From the NCBI RefSeq assembly GCF_051020955.1, contig NC_135013.1:36347302-36411301 (forward strand): 64,000 nt of DNA. The letters are read 5' to 3'. Made by a program: the position numbers and the translations under genes. The notes beneath the pieces were generated by a model. It made no database searches. It was not told the origin of the DNA and was given only the letters and a program-made list of their open reading frames with translations. Origin of the DNA: Megalopta genalis (lineage: Eukaryota > Arthropoda > Insecta > Hymenoptera > Halictidae). Positions 38,401 to 51,100 of this stretch are shown one piece after another. The number at the start of each line of letters is the position of its first letter. Position 1 is the stretch's first letter.

Positions 38401-41400
38401 GCAAGAGCCACGCATAAATATAATATATTATATTTAAAATTTGCTTGCTTTTTTTTATTTTCCATCCCCCGTATCCACCCGCAATGTCCGTAGACTTATA
38501 AATTAATTAAAATATGTTCAACACGAAACTCATCAACGAGACCTCAACGATCATCCTACCCTCGATTAGCGTGAGAAATTCGCTTTGCGATTAAAACATA
38601 ATTAGCTCAAAGATATCGTATTATTTTTTCCTTTCTCTCCCCGTTCGTCTTCTTTTTTTTCTTCCTATTTTGAAAAGACAGCTGCAGATTTGTCCGAAAT
38701 TTTCTTCCGCGACCGAATCAACAAATAGTTCTCGTAACAAAATTTCATCTTTTGTCAATCAATGTCCACTCGACTCGAAAACGTAAGTGCGCGTGACGCG
38801 AGCAGAAGGAGCACGGCGCTTCCCGCAATCAATCCCTTATAACATTTCAACGTTTGTTTTTCCCTTTAGCTATGAACACTTTTTACAATTTGAACACTAA
38901 TTTTGTACGAACACCAAGGACCTCGAAACGATCGCGTAAACCCTTGGCCTCCAAGACACGCCTCTCCCGACGACCCTGCGCCCCCGAATACCACTAAGTT
39001 TTACTGATTGGCAACATGAATTTCTCTTTTTACAACCTTAACTCTAAAGATTAACAACATTTAAAGGCAACGAACGTGAGCGAATGTTGTACGATAAAAT
39101 TTTCGTAGCAAGCTTCAAGATCAATTGCTAAATTTCAACAATTTCTTTTAGTACGTATCAGTTTATTACCCTGATATCACGAGCCTTAAGATACCAGTAA
39201 GGAATTCGACGTGAACGGGAAACACCGGGGCTTTCTGCTACGCGGTCACGCGGACCGAACGCGAATCTCGTCCGCAACCAAATTCTCTGCAACTGTCTTC
39301 GATCGTGTAACAACGCGCGGAGCAACCCTTATTTCCGTATTCCGTTTCGCGCGCGTACATCCGTTATCCATTATTCTTTTCTTTTGTTTCGCCACTTCGT
39401 AACGATTAATAAAATATTCAACGGAATTATATATATATATTATGCGATGAATAAAATTTCAAACAAGACAAGCACGTCTTCAACAAACATTAGAAAACAG
39501 AAGCGCCCTTTTTCAATGAACTCTTGAGCGATTTCTCACGTAAAAGTCGACTAGGGTAAACTAACACTCTTTTCATTTTGGTCATTTACGGACGAAGAAA
39601 ACCGGATTTTCCTAAAAACGCGCTACTGCGGAAGGCCCCCGATTTAAAAAGCGCCGGGAACCGTCGTGTGTCCCTGGCCTCTGATAAAAAGTAATCGTTA
39701 ACCAAGTGGTCGACAGATATATTCCACGGGATTTTCATCGATTTGGCAAATACACAACTTATTTTCGTCTGCGCTTAGGCGATCCGAGAGCTTCCCATGC
39801 GTGTATCCCTGTTTGCATTTTTTTGTTTCACTGTACCACTCCCCCACCGAATTAGATTTTCTCCATCCCCTTCGACGGTCAACAAGCGCGCACATACACA
39901 CCGCTTCTGCTTCGCCTCCACGAATCGTATATTCTCCTTTGCCCGACATCTAAAATTGAGTTAGTCTTAGCCTCTCAGTGATTATCAAATGTGAGTGTAT
40001 TACTTTAATTATTATTTTGTTTCATCTTTACTTTAAATCGATATATAAGCTGTTCAGCCGCTGCCTCTTTGCACTTTTATATTTCTATTTATCGTTAACT
40101 ATTATACTCAGTTTACCCACCCCATCCCCCGCCTTCTACTACTTGCTTCATGTTTCCGCTTTGGACGGGCTTTCGCGTTAACCCATCATTTTGAACACAA
40201 CAATTTCACCAAGACCGGACCCCGTGACACTATCCCCGCCCTCGAGAACAATTTCATTTTTATCCCCCGGACACACCCCCCATTGACCTCGCCTCATCCC
40301 ATTTTATTTTATTTTATTTTTTTTTTGCTTCTCCCCGTAAGAAAACGACTTTTCGCTCGCCGAAAATAATCCGCCCACGCGATCGCGTTCCGCGAGCGGA
40401 CACTCTTTGGTCCATGAATCTGAACAACAATTTTGAAAATAATTGACCTGAGAGCGTATTACGTACGTACTTATTATTGATCTGCGAGTCAGCGGCACGG
40501 TCCACACATGATCAGAAACGCTAAAATACCCTTCGTCTTCGTCGTCGTCTCCGTTTCCCCACTCTCGCTAAATAATGCTTTTTAGTTATCCCTCTCTCGT
40601 TTCCTATGTCGTTTCTTTTACGTTTTTTGTTTTATTAGCTACTCTACTATCTTTGCTGCCTGCCTAACTAAAATGATATATCCCTCTATATCTGCCTAAA
40701 AGTACGCGTAATTGCGATCGGGAACACGCGATTTCTCGCCTCGCCCCCTTCTCCCTTATCATCTAAAGTTTCCTTTTATATCTTTGCAACGCTAGATATC
40801 TCTTGAATAACGAACGAACAACACTGGTCAATCGTGGGCGATCGTGCACACGCTCATCGCGCGAATCATCGCGTGAAATCCTTTCTCTCCATCTCTTTGC
40901 CTCGCCTGTTCTCTCTGTCTGCTTCTCCTCCCCAATCTGTGTATCTGTGCTTATCTCTCCTCCGTTCACTCATCACCCCCATTGTCTTATTATTAAATCC
41001 CACGTATTAAAATAACAACGAAGGTCTCCGTTTACGGTAATTAATTAATTAATTAATTAATTAATAGTAGCTGTGATAATATTTATAATTATTATTATAT
41101 AGCCTCTAGTCGTCTAATGTCTATGCCCAACTAATGAAAAAATTTGTATATAAATCGTTCTCGCGTCCTCTCCCTCGATTCATGCAAGGTCCGTTCATAT
41201 ATCTAACAACGGTCTATGAACGAAGGTTTGTTTTCGACTAGAGAGGATTCGACAAAGTGAAAAGTGCAAAATATAGTAAGCTACGATCATATTTTTAGTG
41301 CTGTCTCTCACGACTAAGCCTAGATACCATCACTGTAGCCGTATCCCTCTTGAACAATAAATCATCGATTCATGTTTCGACGTGTGTGTGTGTATGTGTG

Positions 41401-44400
41401 TGTTTCCGTGCGCGATAGAGCTCCGACGCGGATTAAAAGAAACAAGATATATACGTTCTAAGGAACACATTTCTCTCCGGTCGCGAGAAAATCGATCGTC
41501 GCGTCGGTTCCGATCGAGGATCGCGATATTCGCGACCGCGTGTTTTGTCGTCGGACGCGCGCGATCCGCAACATGCGAGGCAAGAACGAACACTTTTAAC
41601 AATAACAATTTCTACGACCCTGGATATACACGTCCTCGCCCCGAGTTGGTCGGTTTCTTATTTACAGAAACATATGGTAAATCGAACGTTCGTCGTCGAT
41701 CGGTTGTGATTCGAGAAATTTTCGCGTTGCAAGAAATTTCGCATGATTGCCGTGTCCGAAAAGGTGTGGTCGTGTCGCGATCTACACCCGATCCGCGGAT
41801 GATATATCCCGTAATATAATCAACAGATGAATATATCTATATTATACAATATACAGTACGCACAGTTAAAACTGTTTCATCAAGCGTTAACAAGCGAGCA
41901 CGTGCACTTTTGTTCAATCGAGTACGGTACAGTACGATACGGCGTTAAGTTACTACTAAAGTGCCTTCAGTCTATCCAATGTCAGTACTATCTTGTATTT
42001 GGTGTCGTTAAAACCGTCCCTCTGCAGTCTTTCAAGAATTGCATGTCCCGTTCCATTAATTTCCCCATTAACCATCCTTCGCGTTCCTCTCCCCCTGGCC
42101 CTAACCACGGACTCCTTTGCCACCTTACAGCTCCCTATTACAACTACTATATAGCTCCGAATCAGGCTCGACAGCTTGACAACAGCTCAACGGCTCAACA
42201 ACATGGCGAACGGTCATCGTACATATATATTGCATTTACTCAGTCTACGTGGTTCCCTTATTTATATCGTGTGTCTGTGTATACGTTTGTGTTCGTCTTA
42301 TGTATACGTATAAATGTATGTATGTGTGTGTGTATGTATGTATGTATGTATGTATGTATGTATGCACGTGTGTGTATATATGCGTGTGTACAGTGGTGTG
42401 TCCATTTGTGTGCATGTACTGTCCTCCGTTTCTTATTACTCAATAAAACGTATGCATCTTGAACGAGCTACATGCGACACGTTTGATTCTCTCCGTAATA
42501 TAACAGTCACAGAATAGCAAATATATTCTTTGTTGATTTGGACTCGCGTTTCCTTTCCGCGATGTACTTCATATTTAGAATTCTAACTTAACTGATCCCC
42601 GTCGTCGCAGAACTACGTTGAGACGATTAAACGAGTACACTGGTTCGGTTCGATCATATATAAACTCTTTGTCTTAATTCTCCATTCATTTTTATCTTTC
42701 ATTTCTCCTCCCATGGTTCTCTATGTGTCCGCGACTCCTCCGATCCGAGGAGACACGCGGTAAAGCTCGTTTCATTTGTAACTTAATGCCCGTTGCGTGT
42801 CACGCGCGCAATTTCGTTCCTCGAGATAGGGAGCGTTCTGGTCGACGTCGGTGAACCCCTTCCGACGAATTCCAGAGAGAACGAGCAGACATTTGTAAAA
42901 CGTTTGATTGCCCGCGCCAAAATACGATTCAGGTTCACCCTGTTTAGCTGCTACCTTTTAATATCATAAATTTATTAAAAATTCGCACGTATCGTCGTCC
43001 GCGAGGAGGAAACCGTTTTGAGCTGCGAATGGCCACGAGGCCGTGATTCAGTTTCCTCAGCGTCGAGGACAGAACGTCGCAAGCGAATAATATATATAAT
43101 ATATATATATATATATAACAATTTGTATATGTATAACAATTTCTGAACCCCCACCGAAAACCGACCCTGTGCCGTAGACTACCGAATGACTCGTCTGTTC
43201 GTTCTCCCTACGTTCGGTTGGTAATTTCGGTTGCTGTTTCACAGCGACGGGTTCACACCCCGCGAGCCAGCGGACACACGCGCTCGCATCTCATTTGAGC
43301 TTCTCGTGGTTCTCGCTTCTTCGTTGCGCAACGTTCCCCGCCTCTTACCAGGGGAAAAATCGATCAACGATTTGTCTTCAACAATTTAGTTTATCGACGA
43401 TTGCACGGTCGTTTGTCCGGTGGATTATCCATCCTTCTTTCCATCCATCTTTCATTCTTTCTTTCCTTCTTTCTATCGTTTCTCTGTTATGCTTTTTGCT
43501 GTTGTTCTCAAGAGACAGAATAGGGAAGAGCTAGGGAACGTAGCCTGAGAAGAGAAGACGCTGCGGCGGCAACAACGGTCTACCGTTGCTGGCCCATACT
43601 ACTGCTCCCGCTGCTGCTAAGACTCATATGCGGCTTAAGGCTATGTATGATCTTTACGTGGGCGACCATGTTGTCTTTCCGCGTGAACTCCTTGAAGCAA
43701 ACCGGACAAGGATAGTACTTGACGTTAGGCTTGTGTGAGGTGACGTAGTGCCGGCAGAAGTTACTGATGTGTGTATAGGTACGATGGCATACGGTACACC
43801 GGTATACGTCGCCCTCCTTCACGCAGAAGTCCCGCACCGAGCCCTCCGTTCTCTCGTTCTCGACCTTAAACGATCCTTCGAAGTCGCTCTGACTGATCTC
43901 CGACTCACCGGCGACCAGATTGAATATGGCACTGCTCAGATTGTCTTTCGACACCTTCTGCTCTGACTCGGAGTCAGAGTATTGCTGCGAGTCCTCCATG
44001 GCCGCGGCCGCGGCGGCCGACGACGACGACGACGTTTTCCCCTGAAGCGACGACGCGCTGTATTCCTTGCGAAAGCATCGCTCGAAATTGATGCGAATAT
44101 GAGTCGGTGACTGGGAGCCACCGCCACTCGACGTCTCCTCCGAGTCTGAAACGAAGAAAGCTCTCTCCTTTAAACAGTTCTCGACGCCACCTAACTTACT
44201 ACTTATATAGACCTATGTAAACTTATATGTATCTATATACACGTACATATATATATATTTCTATATGTATACAATACGGATATATGCATCCAGATGTATG
44301 GACACACATAAACCTAGATATATGGACGTACATATCTAGACACATATGGATACATCTATCTAGATATATGGATACATATATCCAGATATATGGACACATG

Positions 44401-45127
44401 GATCTAGATATATGGACATATGCACACATGCATATACAACTGTATATATAAATGTATACGTATACTCTCTAGTAGACTTAAGTACAGTATGTCAAATACA
44501 TTATGTATAATTAACAGTAATGTATATAAATATTGTGTATATAATTATTGTATATACTGATATTATATATATAACGTATTTACTAATATTTGTGGGGGGA
44601 AGCAAGAGGAAGGGTAGAGCCAGCAAAAAAGAGTCACCGTATTCGAACCGACTGTCCGTCAACTCTGTCTCCCAAAGTTAAAGTGTTTTATGCCGCAATC
44701 CGCTTTTTCCGTGTCCCCAGACCCCGTGTATGATCCCGTCGTCATTCCCTCTTCAGATTCTTTCGCTCTCACGCACGCTCTCGCCTACACGTTGATCGCG
44801 GCTTTGCCTCGATCGGGTACGGCTGCCAAGAGGACTGTTACCGGTCCCGCGTCGCCATACCACGAAGAGGGCATTTCAGCGACTCAACGAACCCTCTCTC
44901 TTTCTGCCTTTCTTGCAAATGGATCACTACGCGCACCCATATACAACCCTCCGTCTCTCCTCTCTCGCAGACGCTTCCACGTTCGTACTCTCTCGCACTC
45001 TCTCTCCCATTCACCCCTTTCTCTCCACTTACCACACAACCAGCGTTCTCCACCCTCGCGGCAGACTTACACCGTTTAACTTTCTTCTCACCCCCTTACC
45101 CAACCCCTAGACTCTTCTGTCTTTCAT

Positions 45128-45175
<48 letters not shown>

Positions 45176-48100
45176 GCCCTTTCTCGCTCGCCTTTTCTCT
45201 TTCTTTAATCCTGTCTAACCCCGTTCACCCCGATCCGTTCGCATTCATCTATCGCTACTATATCGAAAGTATGCAAACGCACACACACACACAGCCACAC
45301 GTACACAACACTCAGCCAAAGAGGACGAACGATATGCGACCGTTTTCTCAAAATGGATATATTCACGTGTACACAACACTCCGGAAAAAAGAGCACCCCC
45401 CCCCCCCTTGTATACTTCGATCCGTCCGTACGTCCCGTCAGTCTGAATCGTTACAACATCCATCTTACGTATTTTTTTTTTGTATTATTATTATTATGAT
45501 TATTATGATTATTATTATACGTATATGATTTCTATGCGTATGTAATATCGATTTTATTTACTACGGGAAGACGATCCATCGAGATCGAGGACGCTCGGAG
45601 AAGAAGCAACGTTCTCTCTTCTTCGATGCAACATGATCACAACACGTTTAAACATATTATTTATGTCCGCTTTTGGCTTTTCTGTACATCAGATTCTTTA
45701 CTTGTTACTTTTTTTTTTGTTTCGGTTATATATATATTTTGTTATATCGACTTTCTCTTAGATGAGATATATATATATATGGTATATGTATATATATATT
45801 ACGTATATATATATATATGTAGATTCTGGCATTTCGAAACGGTTTCAGATTTTTGAGCGGCTGGCCTCCCCTAGTTCCCTCGCTTCCCCCGCGCAAAGGT
45901 AATCTCTCAGAGATCGAATGGTGATTCAGATAATCTCAACTCACCTGCGCAAAGAGAACAAAGCAACACGTTTCACGGTCACTACCGAACGATCATCTTC
46001 GACATCTTCGAAGCACTTTGTCACGTGCGCGCGCGCGTGTGTGTATACGTGTGTGCGTGCGTACGTACGTCAGTGGACATTAGATTTCTGGAATTTCTTT
46101 TCATACTTTCGGTTTTCTTTTTTTTTCTGAAATTTCATTATATCTTTCTCTCTTATCTATCTATCTCTTTTTACATATTTTTTTTCTCTCTCTCTCTCTT
46201 ATTTCTCTAAATTCTCTCTCGAAGGAACGTATGTAATATGGAAACAAAAACAAAAACGTACGACGCCCCACTCTCGATAGTTTCTGATATCTCGTTCTCT
46301 CACTCTCTTTCTCTCTTACTTTCTTTCAGTCTCTCAAAATCTTTCTCTCTCTCTCTTTCTCTCTCGCGCTCTTTTCATTTCAACGTATGTTTTTCTCTTT
46401 TCGTCCTATGTGTCTGTTCTATTTTCTTCTACTTGTTGTATTTTTTTTTTGCTTGATTTTTATTCCTTACTTTTCTCTCTCTCTCTCGCTCTCTCTCTCG
46501 TAGATATCATCAAACACATACATATTTATTTGTCGGTGTGTGTAAATATATATATGTATTTATAGTTCTATATCCCTCTCTCTCTCTCTCTATCTCTGTG
46601 TCGTTTCTCCGTTTCTGATTCCTCTGTCCTGAATTACTTGAAATCTAGGCAACGAGAAGAACGCAAGAGTAGCCGGTAGCGATAACCTGCCGACGTTCGT
46701 TGTCCGTGAAACAGTGAATTACGCGCGCACTTCTTCGTGAAACGGTTAATCGTCGTCTATCCACAGAAACTGCACCGCGGTCCGTGGTCACAATATGGTT
46801 CGGGAAACACACACACATATATACATACGTGTGCATATATACACATATATATGTAAATATTATATATATATGTATGTATGTAAAAAAAAGTATACAGCAA
46901 TGTATCACAAAAGTTGCGTGTGTATATAATATATATATTATAGTTGAACAACTTTTTCCTTAACACAACGAACGAACGTGAGAAAAAAAAAGAAGTTAAC
47001 CAGCGTTTAAATAAAAATCAGAAAAAAAGTAAGCACCGCTAAAAGCTGGCTCCACCCCCTCCTTTTACCAAGTGGCCAATGGCAGCGAAGCGTTTCTCAT
47101 TCGTGCGAGGAATGAATATGATAAATATATATATATATAAATATATTTATATATACTTGTATATATATACATATATTTATATATGTATGTCTGTATAGAT
47201 GTTCTGCGTGTGTAGATGTGTGTAAGTGTTTCGTGTAATATGTCTGTGTATGAATGGATATAAGGATGCGCGTGTATTTTGTACAGATATATAAAAGTAG
47301 GGTATTCTCGAGAGAAGGGGTTAAGTAAAAAAGATGATAGTAAATAGAAAATGTATATAAATATATATATACATACGTGTATCTATATATATATAAATAG
47401 ACGTACAGGTGGAACAAGATAATAAGCGTAAGAAGAAAAGGAACGAGGCGCTGCGCATTGGCCGAGCATAAATTACATGGGTATGTATATATATGTATAT
47501 ATATATATATACGTATATATAAATACATATGTGCTTTTATATATATAGATTTCTCTTTATCTTTTCCGTAAACAAGAATATCGGTGGGTGGTTAGGTAAG
47601 ATTTTTGGAGGCTACAGCATTCAAAGGGAATATATATCTTTGTGTGTTTGTTTGGCACGTTTTTTAGTTCCGCTCGAACGTCTCGTCGTTTTCGTAGGAG
47701 CGGCAAACGTTATTAAGATGGGTTCAACGAGACAACAGCTTCCTTTATCTCTCGTACACGCTCGACTTTCTTTCGTGTATATATATGTATATTCTATATA
47801 TATATTTATGTAATATATATAAATATCTGTATATGTATACATATTTTTTTTTGTTCTGGTTTCGATTATTACACGATTACAGCATTATTACACGTTTTGT
47901 TACTTTACTTTTATATATATATATATATAGTGTAGTATTTTTTTGTTTACTTTTACTGTGTTTTTTTTTTGTTATATATATATATTTTTTTCTAGATTTT
48001 CGAGCCGTCACAGGTTAACACGCGACACGCAAAGTAGGTCTCGTGCATGGTTCTCGAAAACCCGTATGAAAACACGGTGCGCGTCGTGTTTCCGATACGT

Positions 48101-51100
48101 TTCGATACACGGCTCTAGGGGCCGTGCCGAAAGATTCGTTTCGGGTTGCATAGAAAAAAGGAAACGGTTCTTTAGAGACCGATTTTTTAGAAACCCGTGA
48201 CACGTAATGAACGTCCTGGGAGCCTATTCACCTGCTCCAGACGCAAATCACACATATGCATGGACATTTCTATATAGATATATATATATTATATTTTTTG
48301 TTTTTTTTTTTTTTGGTTACACTCTCTGCGAAATTTGTTGACCTTAATTTCATGTAAGGATGCTAGCTCAGGCGTCGTCCGCGAGTTAACATCTTAACGA
48401 ATTGCGCTCGTCAACAAATTCATCGACTCGAGTTCGAATATATATGTGTATGTATATATATTTTACTGTTTTTTTTCCTATATTTTTTTTTGCTTTTTTT
48501 TTGGTTTTTGCTTTGAGTGTACTTGAGTCTAAGGTCAAAAAATAGCCTCCCCGGAAACATGTGTTGCCGCGATACTGCGTTTCGTGCACATTCGTTTAGC
48601 AGTCGCGCAACGTTGAACACGGTAAAATTAACAGACGACAATTTCTGAAAAATTAAATTCATTAGCACATCGTAACAAAGCAGTTTCAATTGTTTTTTTT
48701 ACTTTTATATCGACCTCGTTAATTATATGCCCGAAGTTTCGTTAGAGAATCGTGAATGGAGCAAGTGATACAGATCGCTTGTTAAAGCATCGAAACAACG
48801 GCTCAGGAAGACTTGTAAACTGAGTGGAGATTCGATTGCAGCTACCACCGTCGATCGACCTCGACGAATCGTGCGAAAATACAATATACAGCACCGGTAC
48901 AATTTCATTTCGATATTTATAGGAGAAAACTCGATTACGTTGAAATAGATTTCTAAGCTGTTCTCTCTTATGCTATTCAAATATTCCATGCTGTACAACA
49001 GTCTGTTCCTTAATTCGTGTCCAAATAGAATCGTAATCGTTGTACAATCAAATATTTGGTTCAAATCTTTGCGCACAGTTCGACCAAAATGTGCATAATA
49101 ATGAATTAAATACGAAAGTCGATCGGTTCAACAATTTTTCGCGGAAAATACGTGTAACGATGTTTCGTTAAAATATCTCTTGTACCATCGCCACGTGGTC
49201 CCTAATTTATTCGACTGATACACACGGCTTGGAAGAGGGCTGCTACGTGCCATGCTAATGGTATGTAAAGTGGATTACACATCTTAATGCATATTTCAAA
49301 TAAACGTGTGCACAGCTTCTCCCCGTTTATTGCTGTCACATTTCTAATGCATATCAACTTTCAAGAGTTAATATTCAATTAGCATGTAACCGGTGGACAG
49401 TAATTTAAATAATGGACAGCCATTAAGCTTTAAATAACTGTTCCACGGTGTTTACAAGCGAACAGGAATTACACATTAATTACCCAAATATATAACATAA
49501 AATTGTTGAACTCTCTCGGAACCTCTACATATTTAATACATCATCTGACACCACGATTTACCACTGACCACGCAAAAATTTGACTTGGATAGCTGACACG
49601 AATACCTCTTGCTACCGTTCTAAAAAGAGACAAAAAAAGATAGTGAAAGAAAAATTCCAAGAACAGTTTACAGCCGAGTCCATGTTAGTCCATGTGTGAA
49701 CTTGCAAGAATTGTAATCGCGTCGTTCTTTATCGACGAGAATGAGACGTTAAACTTGCTCGTGCTAATATAGATCAGAGAAAGAACGCGTTAGAGACAAT
49801 GATTATATTGAATTGCGGCGCAAACCGTCGATCGAGTAAAGCTGATTGAAATGGTGTCTCTTACCTTGCTTGAAACCTTCGCTCCCTTGTCTACTGTGCG
49901 GCCGCGCGAACGTCTCGTCAGAGGCTGAAGTACAAATCGAACCGGTTAAATGCGCCGATCGCCGATCGAACTTTCGAGCAATCGTTAAGCAAAAGAACGA
50001 GCGGAAAAAAAAAGAACCGAGGGGAAAAAAGAGAGAGAGAGATATAGATAGAGGGAGAGAAAGAGAAAAGAGAGAAAGAAGAAGCAAGGAGAGGCTGGTT
50101 ACCTTGGGCAGAGGTGCTAGGCGTTGGTTCAGGTTCCCGTTTGACGCGAGGCGTCAGCGACTCCGGCGTGTCGGTACCGTTCTCCGTCGGCTCGTCCTTT
50201 CTCGACGACGACAAAGAGGATGCCAGGCTGGTCGCCGCGGATCCCGAGTTCCCGACGTTGTTGCTGCTAACGTTGTTGTTGGCCGCCGACGCGCTCCCAG
50301 CGTTCCCGCTTCTACCGGTGTTACTACTACCCTCGCCGCTCTGAAAGTCGATACTCATCTTCATTTCCATCATCTCCGGCGAGCCCTGCACGAGATCGGC
50401 GCCCGAGCAGGACTGCATCTCCTGGCCGGAGATCTCGCCGATCGGCGTGTCCGACGAGCCGCTCAGCTTCCTCGGCCTGCCCCTTTTCCTCTTCGGCGCG
50501 GACAACGCCGAGCCGAGGAGAGGATGGCTGGACATGTGGTGCATCCTCTTCTGCGAGACATGGTGGTGAGGCCCGATTTGGTTTATTCTATGTAGACTCG
50601 GCGGTGGTGGAGGTACTGTGTTTTGATTTCCAAGCAACGACGAGGTAATGCTAGGCAAGTCGCACTTGTCCTCGTTTACCTCGGTCAGGCCCTTTATCCT
50701 GAGGGACTCAGCGACTCTCAGGAAGGCGGTCAGCCTGTCCTGGTCGACGCTCACCTCCCCGCGGTACATGAAATCCAGAAGGCTACGCATGTCCACGTAC
50801 GGGACATCCTTGAGAATGACTATCGGGTGCTTGTCGGGGTGGCCGACGAAAAGGGCCTGCAACACGCACAAGAACAACACGTTCAGTGGCCGCAAATATT
50901 TGCGAATACTGCTTCACTCTCAACTGTGTTACATATGCTTCGTTTGGAACAGCAATTTGTTTCTGTATTAAATGAAATACTAGTTGAAATATTTCATCGA
51001 TTTGACGAATATTATAGTATGCGTTTAAAATTGCATATATTTTACAATGTGTACCTGAAATACTTACAGCGGCTCGCGTTAATATTCTGACACCATCTAA

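Larger units (their letters stand above)
33892..43579 (-). other. ttk: ttk intron and Ttk69-type 3' UTR, microsatellite rich
   Basis: This 9.7-kb stretch follows the Ttk69-type stop. It includes that mRNA's 3' UTR; the nearest minus-strand AATAAA is TTTATT at 42971-42976. For the other isoforms it is intron. It contains AT, CT, TTAA (41039-41065) and TATG (42315-42364) microsatellites. I see no other gene on either strand. Open frames are repeats of Ser/Leu, Tyr/Val or Ile/Tyr. Confidence 0.55.
44146..49864 (-). other. ttk: ttk intron before the 69-type end
   Basis: This 5.7-kb intron is very rich in microsatellites: CT runs at 45129-45172, 46184-46200, 46290-46370 and 46472-46500, many AT runs, and an (ATT)n patch near 45485. 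No coding gene is seen on either strand. Confidence 0.6.

Noticed and set aside
46000..48300. Many short Ile/Tyr/Phe/Leu open frames
   Set aside because: They are products of AT and CT microsatellites, with no protein character.
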